64,000 nt of DNA from Paenibacillus_F sp047238265 (GTDB taxonomy: Bacteria; Bacillota; Bacilli; Paenibacillales; NBRC-103111): assembly GCF_047238265.1 (NCBI RefSeq), contig NZ_JBDFMM010000001.1:5778634-5842633 (forward strand), given 5' to 3'. A program made the translations under genes and the position numbers. The notes beneath the pieces were generated by a model. It was given only the letters and a program-made list of their open reading frames with translations, was not told the DNA's origin and did not search any database. Shown here in pieces: positions 33,607-41,468 of the stretch; position 1 is the stretch's first letter; each line of letters opens with the position of its first letter.

Positions 33607-35570
33607 TCGAAAAGCCCCTCCTCTTCCTCTATCTCTTGCAATATTTGTTTCAGCTTCGCCGCCGCTTCCTGCGGATTCAGCTCAAGCTGGGTCGCTGCGT
33701 TCGTCAGGTGGCCGCCGCCGCCCATCCGTTCCATCACGATTTGAACGTTCATCGCGCCGAGCGAGCGTGCGCTGATGCCGGTTAAACCGTCCGGCCGTTC
33801 ACAGATGACGAAGGAGGCGAAAACGCCGGTCATATTTAATAAGGTATCAGCCACCTGGGCGATCATCAACTGAGAATATTTGTGATTCTGTTCGCCGACC
33901 GCCAGAGCGATATGATCATACATCATTTCCGTATGTCTCATAATCTCGGCTTTCTCGATATACGATTGAAGATCTTCCTTCAGCATCTTCTGGATGAGGG
34001 TCGGGTCCGCCCCGTTCCGCCTCAGGAAAGAAGCCGCTTCGAACGTGCGCGAGCCCGTGCGGAGACTGAACTGCTTCGTGTCGACCACGATTCCGGCCAG
34101 CAGCACGGTAGCCTCCAGCGCGTCCAGCGACATCTTCTCGTTGAAGTACTGGAGCAGCTCCGTGACCAGCTCGCAGGTCGACGACGCGTAAGGCTCCATG
34201 TACACGAGCACGGCGTCGTGGAAAAACTCTTCGCTGCGGCGGTGATGATCCACGACCATGACACGGTGTGTCAGGTTGAACAGTTTCGGCTCGGCGACCA
34301 TCGAAGCCCGGTGCGTATCCAGCACGACGGCCAGCGTCCGCTGCGTCGTGATCTGCATCGCCTGCGCCGGTGTGATGAACCACCGGTTCAGCTTCTCGTC
34401 CTCTTCGATCATCGCCATCAGCTTCTCGATCGAAGGATTGATGCCTTCCAGCACAATGTAGCCTTCCTTGTTGCTGATCTGCACGGCCTTCAGCAGGCCG
34501 ATTGCCGCGCCGATGGAGTCCATATCCGGAAAGCGGTGTCCCATGATGATGACCTTGTCGCTTTCCTTGATCAGATCTCTCAGCGCATGAGAGATCACGC
34601 GGGCACGCACGCGTGTACGCTTCTCTACGGCGTTGGTACGCCCTCCGTAGAACGAGATGCGCTGGCCCGCCTTGACGGTCACCTGGTCGCCTCCGCGGCC
34701 CAGAGACATGTCCAGGCTCGTCTGAGCGACCCGGCCGAGCTCCTCAAGCTCCTCGATGCCGGAAGCGATCCCCACGCTGACCGTCAACGGCAGCTTGTAT
34801 TCCATCGTGAGATCGCGCACTTCATCTAGGATGTCGAACCGGTTCTGCTCCAGCTCGCGCAGCGCCTTCTGATTCATCAGAATCAGAAAACGGTCGGATG
34901 CGGTCCTGCGCAGATAGACTCCGTACCGGTGAGCCCACTCCGTGATTTCACCGGTTACCCGGGCGAGCATGATACTCCGCGTCTGATCGTCCATTCCCTG
35001 GGTGACTTCATCCAGGTTATCCATCAGGACGATCCCGATCGCGATTTTTTCCTCGTCATGCTTCTGAACGAGCCGGACGTAATCCGTCACATCGCGGATA
35101 TACAGAAGACGCTCGTCGGGACGGTGCCAGAGTTTGTACACCTGGCCGTCCTGCTCGATTTCGTACGTCTCTTCCTTTTCCTTCTCCTTGCCCGGCTTCC
35201 AGTTTGGAAACACTTCCTCCAGGGAATCCCCGATTACGGAGTCCTTTTTGGCGAGCTTGGCGACGAACGGATTATGCCATTCGATTTCTTTTTCTTCATT
35301 ATATAGAATCATGCCGATCGGAAGCTCCGATATCACATCGCCGGCGGATTTTTTAACCCGGTGCGTGATGGTGCCCAGATAAGCATTCAAATCGTGACGA
35401 AAAGCACTCTCCGCCTTCCACGAGAAGTAAAGCACAAGTCCCGAGGCCAGCAGAGCAGCGACACCCAATACCCATTCATACAGAAACAGTACGATCGTTA
35501 AAGCGCCAAGCAGCGCAAACGTCCATACCATGTGTTGTCCATGCCATCGTTTCGACAAGAATTTCGGCAT
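33603..35570 (-). CDS. gdpP: Cyclic-di-AMP phosphodiesterase GdpP (YybT)
   Basis: 655 aa. Two N-terminal membrane helices (MVWTFALLGALTIVLFLYEW, VAALLASGLVLYFSW), a PAS domain (about residues 85-150, IGMILYNEEKEIEWHNPFVA), a degenerate GGDEF domain (about 170-300), then DHH/DHHA1. The DHH motifs are intact: GHRFPDMDSIGAAIG (motif I), VVLDTHRASM and VMVVDHHRRSEE; the DHHA1 end has MERMGGGGHLTNAAT (GGGH). Hydrolyses c-di-AMP to 5'-pApA, and so adjusts potassium and osmotic balance and beta-lactam tolerance. Fourth-to-last gene of the operon; its stop overlaps the rplI start (ATGA). Confidence 0.96.
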   Translation of the reverse strand: MPKFLSKRWHGQHMVWTFALLGALTIVLFLYEWVLGVAALLASGLVLYFSWKAESAFRHDLNAYLGTITHRVKKSAGDVISELPIGMILYNEEKEIEWHNPFVAKLAKKDSVIGDSLEEVFPNWKPGKEKEKEETYEIEQDGQVYKLWHRPDERLLYIRDVTDYVRLVQKHDEEKIAIGIVLMDNLDEVTQGMDDQTRSIMLARVTGEITEWAHRYGVYLRRTASDRFLILMNQKALRELEQNRFDILDEVRDLTMEYKLPLTVSVGIASGIEELEELGRVAQTSLDMSLGRGGDQVTVKAGQRISFYGGRTNAVEKRTRVRARVISHALRDLIKESDKVIIMGHRFPDMDSIGAAIGLLKAVQISNKEGYIVLEGINPSIEKLMAMIEEDEKLNRWFITPAQAMQITTQRTLAVVLDTHRASMVAEPKLFNLTHRVMVVDHHRRSEEFFHDAVLVYMEPYASSTCELVTELLQYFNEKMSLDALEATVLLAGIVVDTKQFSLRTGSRTFEAASFLRRNGADPTLIQKMLKEDLQSYIEKAEIMRHTEMMYDHIALAVGEQNHKYSQLMIAQVADTLLNMTGVFASFVICERPDGLTGISARSLGAMNVQIVMERMGGGGHLTNAATQLELNPQEAAAKLKQILQEIEEEEGLFE

Positions 35571-35587
35571 TTATTCTCCCCTGACCC

Positions 35588-36520
35588 TTATCTAGATTTG
35601 AAGAGCCTTTCCCGTAACGGAAAAGCCACATCGAACACGCCGAGTAAACTGTAGAGCACAAGCAAAAACGGCATAAACACGACCAGAAGAATCGTGCCGG
35701 CCACCGGCAGCAGTTTACCCCAACCTTTATAATGGGCCACGAACGCAAGAAACGAAATTGCTTGGACGGCGAACGCGAACATAAGCAGCGGCAGCAGATT
35801 GATAAGCAGAGCCGACATCAGCGAATTGGTCGCCGAGACGAACAGCATATCCGCCGCGAACGCGATGAGGTAAATCCAGACGAACGCTTTCGGCAGCTTC
35901 CACTCTCTTACAGGCGGCATGCCGGGAATGTCCTCTCCCATGCGGTTAAGCAGGCGGCGTCCGATCAGATGAGTAACTCCGATGAAGTAGAGCGAGAACA
36001 GAATCATATCCAGCGGAATGATTTGTACGAGCACATCCACATACCACTGCATGTCGCCCTGGGTCGGCAGCATGCCCTTTACGGCCGGCTGCATGTTGTT
36101 CAAATAATCCAGCATGACCGTTTTGAATTTCTTGATGAAATTCAAGTTGAACAGGAACCCGATCACGAGCGTAAGCAGCATTTCGGCCAGAAAAGTAAGC
36201 GTACCGTACGTGATAACCAAATGTGCGGGCGCCTTCTTCTTATAAAGCGTGCCGATTACGATAACCGGCGGCAGCAGGAATAATGAAATGGCCAGGACGA
36301 CGAATCCCGTCCATCCGAGCAGTAAATTGACAACCAGGAGTATTCCCAGATAAAAAGCCGTAAACCGTTTGGCGTCCAGCTTCACGAACAGAATCAAGAC
36401 CGGAATCATGAGAAAACTGGCCGTAATCACTAAATAGGACGTCATAAAAGATAACAGAAAGAGTATATACAGCAGACCCCATCCGATGAACTGCAAATTT
36501 TTCTTTGTCAACGCGTTCAC
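35588..36520 (-). CDS. yybS: YybS family membrane protein (DUF2232)
   Basis: 310 aa with about eight membrane helices, e.g. WGLLYILFLLSFMTSYLVIT, FYLGILLVVNLLLGW, VVLAISLFLLPPVIVIGTLY, FLAEMLLTLVIGFLF, and the C-terminal LLPVAGTILLVVFMPFLLVL. DUF2232 proteins always sit before gdpP in this operon; function unknown, possibly a vitamin or substrate-type transporter by fold. Start overlaps the mazG-like stop by 4 bp, and the stop is 17 bp before gdpP. Confidence 0.9.
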   Translation of the reverse strand: MNALTKKNLQFIGWGLLYILFLLSFMTSYLVITASFLMIPVLILFVKLDAKRFTAFYLGILLVVNLLLGWTGFVVLAISLFLLPPVIVIGTLYKKKAPAHLVITYGTLTFLAEMLLTLVIGFLFNLNFIKKFKTVMLDYLNNMQPAVKGMLPTQGDMQWYVDVLVQIIPLDMILFSLYFIGVTHLIGRRLLNRMGEDIPGMPPVREWKLPKAFVWIYLIAFAADMLFVSATNSLMSALLINLLPLLMFAFAVQAISFLAFVAHYKGWGKLLPVAGTILLVVFMPFLLVLYSLLGVFDVAFPLRERLFKSR

Positions 36521-36828
36521 CTCTTACGAAGATGATCTTCCAGTGCCGAGATATCTCCATACCAATCCTCGAGCTGGTGACCTTCTTCTCTATGCTTTTT
36601 CATTTTATCCATGATTGCTTCATCTAAACTTCGAAAAGAGACCCCAAGCCGGCGGCCAAGTATATACACGCTGGAAATCAGACTGGCAAGGCCATCCGTA
36701 ATTTTAGCCTGATTGCCCTCCCATATCCCTTTCAACAAACGTGCTACCTGATCGACAACCTCGGTTTTGAGCCATTCAATGACCTTGACCCGCTTCGCGA
36801 GATCAACCTCTCTTTCCCGATTGGACAA
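36517..36828 (-). CDS. MazG-like family protein
   Basis: 103 aa, all helical: DLAKRVKVIEWLKTEVVDQV, ARLLKGIWEGNQAKITDGLA, SLISSVYILGRRLGVSFRSL, DEAIMDKMKKHREEGHQLED. This is the single-domain MazG-like family of Bacillales; the full set of EExxD nucleotide-pyrophosphohydrolase residues is not obvious, so catalytic activity is doubtful. First gene of the operon that runs to dnaC, overlapping yybS by 4 bp (ATGA). Confidence 0.82.
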   Translation of the reverse strand: MSNREREVDLAKRVKVIEWLKTEVVDQVARLLKGIWEGNQAKITDGLASLISSVYILGRRLGVSFRSLDEAIMDKMKKHREEGHQLEDWYGDISALEDHLRKR

Positions 36829-37307
36829 TGCCCGCTCCTCCCCTTATCCCTTACAAGCTTTATACACGATTATACCACAAAACAGCTCCAGCTGTGTTTC
36901 CTGAACTTGGTCCTCCACGTGCTCCGGACACCTTAAATTTCAGTCAGCTTCAGCCTTTCCTGCGGATTCGGTCTCCTTTAGTACCCGGTTTGGAGATAAC
37001 TAGAAACTCCTCGGCATCATGCGAACGGTTATGGATATGATTCGGGGGAACGCGGCGGAATTTTAAGGTCATCATGTTGGCCTAGCTCCTGCCATACACC
37101 GCTGTCTCCATCACAACCTGCCCCGTTAAAATGAGAAAGAACGGGCTACGCACTCATGCAAATCTATCCTCGCTCGTTCGGGGCGTTCGTTCGTGAATAA
37201 TCGTTTCGCCTGCTTTGTGGAGATACCAGCCGTCGCATCCTTTTCTCCATACGTAATGATCGGCGTTTTACTTACTGATTTTTCAAATCACCTGCCACTC
37301 TCCGATT

Positions 37308-37451
37308 TGTAGATAACTTTCGTCCGTTTTCTATCCACATGTGCATAACTTTCCGTCCGGATTCAGTCACCGTGTTTTCCACATGTCCCCAAGTCCTATC
37401 TCCATTCTATAAAAGTTCCTGTGGACTGTCTAACTCCAGCGGTTATCCACA
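37308..37451. promoter_or_regulatory. Cluster of five DnaA-box-like sequences
   Basis: One perfect box, TTATCCACA at 37443-37451, and four with one mismatch: TGTAGATAA at 37308-37316, CTATCCACA at 37331-37339, TGTGCATAA at 37340-37348 and TTTTCCACA at 37375-37383. It lies in the 777-bp gene-free stretch 36829-37605, between the promoter side of the mazG-like-to-dnaC operon and the rpsR terminators. No gene was found in that stretch. Confidence 0.6.
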
Positions 37452-37470
37452 GAATTTCTGCTATCAGGAG

Positions 37471-37498
37471 CATAAAAAAACCGGAGATTTTTCTCCGG
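37471..37498 (-). terminator. Second (backup) terminator of rpsF-ssb-rpsR
   Basis: CCGGAGA at 37481-37487 with TCTCCGG at 37492-37498; on the minus strand followed by TTTTTTTATG. Confidence 0.75.
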
Positions 37499-37560
37499 CT
37501 TCCTGTTTTGATCCTTTTTGATCCTTTTTATTTCGCTTTCCTCAACTTCCTTGGCAATAA

Positions 37561-37592
37561 AAAAAAGACAACCGGCAGAACCGGCTGTCTTC
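37561..37592 (-). terminator. Rho-independent terminator of rpsF-ssb-rpsR
   Basis: AGACAACCGG and CCGGCTGTCT form a stem with an AGAA-type loop; on the minus strand a run of six T follows. It lies 14 bp past the rpsR stop. Confidence 0.85.
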
Positions 37593-37605
37593 TTCTCTAT
37601 ACAAA

Positions 37606-37914
37606 CTACTCCGTAGTGTATGGAAGCAAAGCAATTGTGCGCGAGCGCTTGATTGCTGTTGTCAGCATACGCTGATACTTCGCGGAAGTACCTGTTACAC
37701 GACGAGGCAAGATTTTACCTCTTTCGGAGATAAATTTCTTAAGGGTCTCGATATCTTTGTAATCGATATGAGTGATCTTGTTTGCTGTGAAGTAGCAAAC
37801 TTTACGGCGCTTACCGCCTTTACCGCGGCGTGGAGTAAACTTGCGCTCCGAACGCTCCGGACGATCACCGCCTTCCGAACGTTGCGGACGGCTGCTTGTT
37901 TGTTGTTCGCTCAT
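37606..37914 (-). CDS. rpsR: 30S ribosomal protein S18
   Basis: 102 aa. Core signature KVCYFTANKITHIDYKDIET, ISERGKILPRRVTGTSAKYQ, TTAIKRSRTIALLPYT. The N-terminal tail is longer than in Bacillus (about 25 extra Arg/Ser/Glu-rich residues, PQRSEGGDRPERSERKF), as seen in Paenibacillus-like S18. Last gene of the rpsF-ssb-rpsR operon, 19 bp after ssb. S18 pairs with S6 and the pair binds the rpsF leader. Confidence 0.97.
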   Translation of the reverse strand: MSEQQTSSRPQRSEGGDRPERSERKFTPRRGKGGKRRKVCYFTANKITHIDYKDIETLKKFISERGKILPRRVTGTSAKYQRMLTTAIKRSRTIALLPYTTE

Positions 37915-37933
37915 TTGAGTCAGTCCTTTCTAC

Positions 37934-38416
37934 TTAGAATGGCAAATCATCATCGGATATGTCGATCGGTTTCCCGTCGTCGAGGAAAGGATCCTGCTGT
38001 TGATCCCGCGTATTTCGGCCGCTGCCGTTTCCGCCGCCGCCATATCCACCGCCTGAACCGCCGGAGTATGAACCCTCTTCACGGTTTGCGGAATTTGCGG
38101 ATTCCAGGAAGCGCACATTATCGGCAATAACTTCGGTCACGTAAACTTTACGTCCCTCGTTGTTGTCGTACGAGCGTACCTGCATACGTCCTTCCACTGC
38201 CGCCAAACGGCCTTTGCGAAGATAGTTGGCGCAAGTTTCCGCAAGCTGTCTCCAAGTCACGACAGGTATGAAATCGGCTTCCCGTTCCTTCGATTGCGAA
38301 CTTACGAACGGCCGATCCACCGCCAGTGTAAATTGGGTTACGGCCACACCCGCAGGTGTGTAACGCAGCTCAGGATCTCTTGTTAGTCTGCCGATAAGAA
38401 TTACACGGTTTAACAA
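37934..38416 (-). CDS. ssb: Single-stranded DNA-binding protein SsbA
   Basis: 160 aa. OB fold at residues 1-107 (MLNRVILIGRLTRDPELRYT, FTLAVDRPFVSSQSKEREAD, RLAAVEGRMQVRSYDNNEGR), then a Gly/Asn-rich linker (EGSYSGGSGGGYGGGGNGSG) and the acidic protein-interaction tip DISDDDLPF. Binds ssDNA at forks and recruits replication and repair partners. Between rpsF and rpsR as in all Bacillales. Confidence 0.98.
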   Translation of the reverse strand: MLNRVILIGRLTRDPELRYTPAGVAVTQFTLAVDRPFVSSQSKEREADFIPVVTWRQLAETCANYLRKGRLAAVEGRMQVRSYDNNEGRKVYVTEVIADNVRFLESANSANREEGSYSGGSGGGYGGGGNGSGRNTRDQQQDPFLDDGKPIDISDDDLPF

Positions 38417-38454
38417 CGTTCATCCCTCCGATGCTTCCTTACTTAACACGCCGA

Positions 38455-38742
38455 TTAGGCTACGTCTTTAACGATCAGGTAGCGAATGACTTCGTCGGAA
38501 ATCTTCATTACACGATCAAGCTCTGCTACAACTGCAGGTTCTGCGTTGAAATGTACGAGCACATAGTGTCCGTCACGGAACTTGTTGATCTCGTACGCAA
38601 GGCGACGTTTACCCATCAGGTCGTGCTTTGTAATTTCGCCACCACCGTTGGTGATAATGCCTTGGAACTTCTCTACAGTAGATTGAACTTGTTCTTGTTC
38701 AATGTCTGTACGAATGATATACATCACTTCGTATTTACGCAT
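38455..38742 (-). CDS. rpsF: 30S ribosomal protein S6
   Basis: 95 aa from ATG 38742, which follows AAAGGAGGTGA. Signature MRKYEVMYIIRTDIEQEQVQ, GKRRLAYEINKFRDGHYVLV, FNAEPAVVAELDRVMKISDE. First gene of rpsF-ssb-rpsR. The promoter and a structured leader lie upstream, consistent with feedback by the S6:S18 complex. Confidence 0.97.
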   Translation of the reverse strand: MRKYEVMYIIRTDIEQEQVQSTVEKFQGIITNGGGEITKHDLMGKRRLAYEINKFRDGHYVLVHFNAEPAVVAELDRVMKISDEVIRYLIVKDVA

Positions 38743-38769
38743 GCTTGTCACCTCCTTTTGGACTAAGCG

Positions 38770-38791
38770 GCTCCCAATTCTGATCGGGAGC
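38770..38791 (-). ncRNA. Candidate S6:S18-binding leader hairpin of rpsF
   Basis: On the minus strand GCTCCC (38786-38791) pairs with GGGAGC (38770-38775) around CGATCAGAAT, immediately followed by CGC, 27 nt upstream of the rpsF start and abutting the ribosome-binding site. rpsF leaders of Bacillales carry a CCG-containing stem-loop that binds S6:S18; position and the CCGA next to the stem fit, but the exact motif was not confirmed. Confidence 0.5.
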
Positions 38792-38833
38792 AAGGAGCGA
38801 GAATTAATTGAATTACAAAACTCGCACCTAAAT

Positions 38834-38862
38834 ACTATAGCAGATTGCTTTCCCCATTACAA
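38834..38862 (-). promoter_or_regulatory. Promoter of rpsF-ssb-rpsR
   Basis: On the minus strand TTGTAA (38857-38862), a 17-bp spacer and TATAGT (38834-38839). It leaves a leader of about 85 nt that contains the hairpin at 38770-38791. Confidence 0.7.
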
Positions 38863-38988
38863 GTCATAACCTGTCCAAACTCCGGAACTGCCAATGTCTG
38901 CTTGCCGGCGGACTTCCTGCGCGGCACATGCTATTCCTGAGCGGCGGACATACTAATTCCGTAATTCAAAAGCCTGGGGGTGAAAAAG

Positions 38989-39171
38989 ATGGGTGAAAAG
39001 ACGCAGTTCGTGCCTGGCGACAAGGCACCCAACGAAGGCCGTTACATCGAAATCGGCGAGAACGCCTTTCATATGGGAATTAACAACCCGGAAATCGTCC
39101 ACTTGAAAAAAGGTGACTCGTTTCCCGACACCAAAAATCACAACCGCAAATGGAAGCGGCTGTACCACTGA
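38989..39171 (+). CDS. YjzC family protein
   Basis: 60 aa from ATG 38989, preceded by GGGGGTG. Pattern GEKTQFVPGDKAPNEGRYIE, IGENAFHMGINNPEIVHLKK, GDSFPDTKNHNRKWKRLYH is that of the small Bacillales YjzC family, of unknown function, found as a stand-alone gene and often sporulation-linked. On the plus strand, against the local direction. Confidence 0.8.
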   Translation: MGEKTQFVPGDKAPNEGRYIEIGENAFHMGINNPEIVHLKKGDSFPDTKNHNRKWKRLYH

Positions 39172-39188
39172 AAAGGGGCTCTGCCTTT

Positions 39189-39470
39189 ATGAAGAAATCC
39201 TTCACGCTGTATGCGACGATTTTCGGTCTTTTACTTTGTCTGATTCATTATTTCGGCCATGACCGGGACTCGCTGTATCTGCTCTTTTACTCCCTCAGCG
39301 TGCCTGCCTGGTTTGCTCCCATGTTCACGAACGTCTACGAAATCTCCATGGGTAAAATGTTCGTCATCTACGTGCTCACGGTAGCTTCCTGGGCACTTGT
39401 CGGTTACATCATCGACCGTTTTTCCGTTGTGCGGAAAGAACGGCAGGGACGCCCCGGCGGGGCGGCCTGA
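39189..39470 (+). CDS. Small integral membrane protein, unknown function
   Basis: 93 aa with three predicted membrane helices: LYATIFGLLLCLIHYF, YLLFYSLSVPAWFAPMF, MFVIYVLTVASWALVGYIID. Ends with a basic tail (VRKERQGRPGG). It starts 17 bp after the yjzC-like stop, behind AAAAGGGG, so the two probably form a unit. No family recognised. No feature is seen from 39471 to 39665. Confidence 0.65.
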   Translation: MKKSFTLYATIFGLLLCLIHYFGHDRDSLYLLFYSLSVPAWFAPMFTNVYEISMGKMFVIYVLTVASWALVGYIIDRFSVVRKERQGRPGGAA

Positions 39471-39665
39471 AGACCGTGGCTCAAACCAACCGCCGCGCAG
39501 TATCGCAGCGTCTGTCCATGATCGGTGTGTGACCACCGCCATGTGACGCTGAGCACCGCGCGCTGGGAGCTCCGGTGTTGTAGATCGCATGAATTTAATC
39601 GCTACGCAAACGAACCTTTGGCCTGCCCGGCAAGACCATAAGCCGAACTGCCTTGAGATTTAAAT

Positions 39666-39701
39666 GCAAAAACCTCCTGCTTCATAACGAAGCGGGAGGT
39701 T
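39666..39701 (-). terminator. Terminator downstream of tRNA-Ser
   Basis: AACCTCC(T)GCTTC paired with GAAGCGGGAGGTT; on the minus strand a T-run (TTTTTGC) follows. Confidence 0.8.
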
Positions 39702-39717
39702 ATCATAGGTAAAGTTA

Positions 39718-39808
39718 TGGCGGAAAGAGTGGGATTCGAACCCACGCACGGCTTGCGCCGCCTAGCTGATTTCGAGTCAGCCCCCTTGGGCCTCTTGGGT
39801 ACCTTTCC
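39718..39808 (-). tRNA. tRNA-Ser(CGA)
   Basis: Minus-strand type II tRNA of 91 nt with the CCA end encoded. The acceptor stem is GGAAAGG with TCTTTCC (one G-T) and discriminator G. The anticodon loop CTGACTCGAAATCAG gives anticodon CGA, reading UCG serine codons. The long variable arm GGCGGCGCAAGCCGTGC is typical for Ser, and the T arm is GTGGGTTCGAATCCCAC. Stand-alone, with its own terminator. Confidence 0.95.
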
Positions 39809-39886
39809 GTATCGAGAACATTTTTTATTGTAGCACAAGCTGTGGTTAGTCCGCAAGAGGGAAATTCGGCAAGAAAAAAAGGAGCG

Positions 39887-40123
39887 TCAGGATCCCGACA
39901 CTCCGTTTTCCGATGGTTCCGCTCCCTTGTCAGCCGAGGACCGGAGCACCTTCTTCAGCTTGCTTTCGAACTTCGCGCGCGGCACCAGCACGCTGTGTTT
40001 ACAGCCTACGCATTTGATCCGGATGTCCATGCCCATACGAATAATTTCCATTTCGTTCGTTCCGCAGGGATGCTGTTTTTTCATCTGCACGATATCCCCG
40101 AGTTCGTAGTGTTTCTTTTCCAT
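39887..40123 (-). CDS. yyzM: DUF951 family protein YyzM
   Basis: 78 aa; the DUF951 pattern is YELGDIVQMKKQHPCGTNEM, IIRMGMDIRIKCVGCKHSVL, VPRAKFESKLKKVL. It has three cysteines, of which CGT and CVGC could bind metal. Lies 4 bp after the mscS-like gene, so it is co-transcribed. The C-terminal tail (RSSADKGAEPSENGV) is extra. Function unknown; a nucleic-acid-binding role is suspected for the family. Confidence 0.88.
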   Translation of the reverse strand: MEKKHYELGDIVQMKKQHPCGTNEMEIIRMGMDIRIKCVGCKHSVLVPRAKFESKLKKVLRSSADKGAEPSENGVSGS

Positions 40124-40127
40124 AGGG

Positions 40128-41051
40128 CTACATGGCTCCCCTTTCCCCTTTGAAATAGGTCACGGTTTTCGGGTACGGAATCTCGATTCCGTGCGCGTCC
40201 AGCTGCTTTTTCACTTCCGCGAACATTTTACGCTGCACATCTACCTGCATATTCGGTTTGCACTCCGCTGTTATCCGCAGCACAATCTCCGAATTCCCCA
40301 TAGACTGGACACCGAGTACCTTCGGTTCGCTTACGATATCTTCGTTGCCTTCCGCCATCCGGTCTACGGTTTTTTGCAGAACCTCCATCGTTTTATCGAT
40401 ATCCGATTCATAAGCAATCGAAATATCGACGATCGCCAGCGAATTGTTAATCGAATAGTTCGTAACCTGCTTGATATTCCCGTTCGGAATAAAGTGAACT
40501 TCCCCTGTCCAGCTGCGAAGCCGTGTTACCCGGATGCCGATTTGTTCCACGGTTCCACGGAACGTATCGACTTGAATAACATCGCCTACGGCAAACTGAT
40601 CCTCGAAAATGATGAAAAAACCCGTTATGACATCCTTCACCAAGCTTTGGGCTCCGAAACCGATCGCCAGTCCGAGCACACCCGCTCCGGCGAGAATAGG
40701 TCCCAGATTAATGCCTACTTGGGCCAGAATAAGCAGAATGGTTATAAAGTTGACTACATAAGAAATGATATTGTGAATAAGTTTGCCGATTGTAGCCGTA
40801 CGTCTCGGATCGAACTTAAGAGGGCTCTTCTCCCTCGTTTCCATCATCCGGTTAACTAGCTTGTCGGCCACTTTAATAATTAAACGCGAGAGCACGTATA
40901 TGACGATAATTTCAACGATCGTAGCCCCGTACTTGATCAGCTGCTGGGAATCCAGCAAATATTTTTTGATATCATCCACGAAATGGGTCACCGTTTCTTC
41001 AGGATTTTTCAGTCCCGTAATGGCAGCCAGTCTATTTCCCATGTTAGTCAT
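40128..41051 (-). CDS. Small-conductance mechanosensitive channel (MscS family)
   Basis: 307 aa from ATG 41051 behind GGCGGTGA. Three membrane helices: IVEIIVIYVLSRLIIKV, IISYVVNFITILLILAQVGI, and the pore helix LAGAGVLGLAIGFGAQSLVK. The beta domain follows (FAVGDVIQVDTFRGTVEQIG, RSWTGEVHFIPNGNIKQVTN), then the mixed C-terminal domain. Releases solutes on hypo-osmotic shock. In the same operon as the DUF3343 gene before it (13 bp) and yyzM after it. Several MscS paralogues exist in Bacillales, so no symbol is given. Confidence 0.93.
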   Translation of the reverse strand: MTNMGNRLAAITGLKNPEETVTHFVDDIKKYLLDSQQLIKYGATIVEIIVIYVLSRLIIKVADKLVNRMMETREKSPLKFDPRRTATIGKLIHNIISYVVNFITILLILAQVGINLGPILAGAGVLGLAIGFGAQSLVKDVITGFFIIFEDQFAVGDVIQVDTFRGTVEQIGIRVTRLRSWTGEVHFIPNGNIKQVTNYSINNSLAIVDISIAYESDIDKTMEVLQKTVDRMAEGNEDIVSEPKVLGVQSMGNSEIVLRITAECKPNMQVDVQRKMFAEVKKQLDAHGIEIPYPKTVTYFKGERGAM

Positions 41052-41064
41052 TTTGTCACCGCCC

Positions 41065-41316
41065 TTACTTTTCCATCCTAACATATTCGGATTCTTTTTT
41101 GAAATAAATGCCTCTGATTTCGACCTGCTCCGTCTCGATGATCCGCTGCACTTCCGTATAGTCCTCCGCCGGAAATTGAATGGAAAGCGAACAGCCTGCC
41201 GTTACACCTTTGGGAGTCGGGCACAGATCGATTTCGATATCCGCGTACTCGAGGAGCATTTCGGCCCGCAGCGCCTGCTGGGTTGAGTCGAATGCAATGA
41301 GCAGCCACTCCTCCAT
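41065..41316 (-). CDS. DUF3343 protein (putative Se/S carrier-like)
   Basis: 83 aa from ATG 41316, behind GAGGG. Pattern LIAFDSTQQALRAEMLLEYA, DLCPTPKGVTAGCSLSIQFP, with Cys in CPTP and AGCS, is that of DUF3343. In other Firmicutes (the EF2568-EF2570 type cluster) DUF3343 proteins occur with a cysteine-desulfurase-like class V aminotransferase and selenium-dependent molybdenum hydroxylase genes. That same type of aminotransferase lies about 1.3 kb away here, without the selenium genes. First gene of the DUF3343-mscS-yyzM operon. Confidence 0.82.
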   Translation of the reverse strand: MEEWLLIAFDSTQQALRAEMLLEYADIEIDLCPTPKGVTAGCSLSIQFPAEDYTEVQRIIETEQVEIRGIYFKKESEYVRMEK

Positions 41317-41468
41317 TCTCATCCCTCTCTTCACTCTAGTTTCTTCTCTATCGACTACGTATATTTTACCCGCTTTCTCCGTATACTAGTAAAAACTTCT
41401 AAGCGTCCGCTGATACCTGCCGAAAGCCGCTTTACCACGATAAGAAGACGAACCCGGAGGGATCCTCA

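Noticed and set aside
39602..39856. Minus-strand ORF of 84 codons
   Set aside because: It reads through the tRNA-Ser gene and its terminator.
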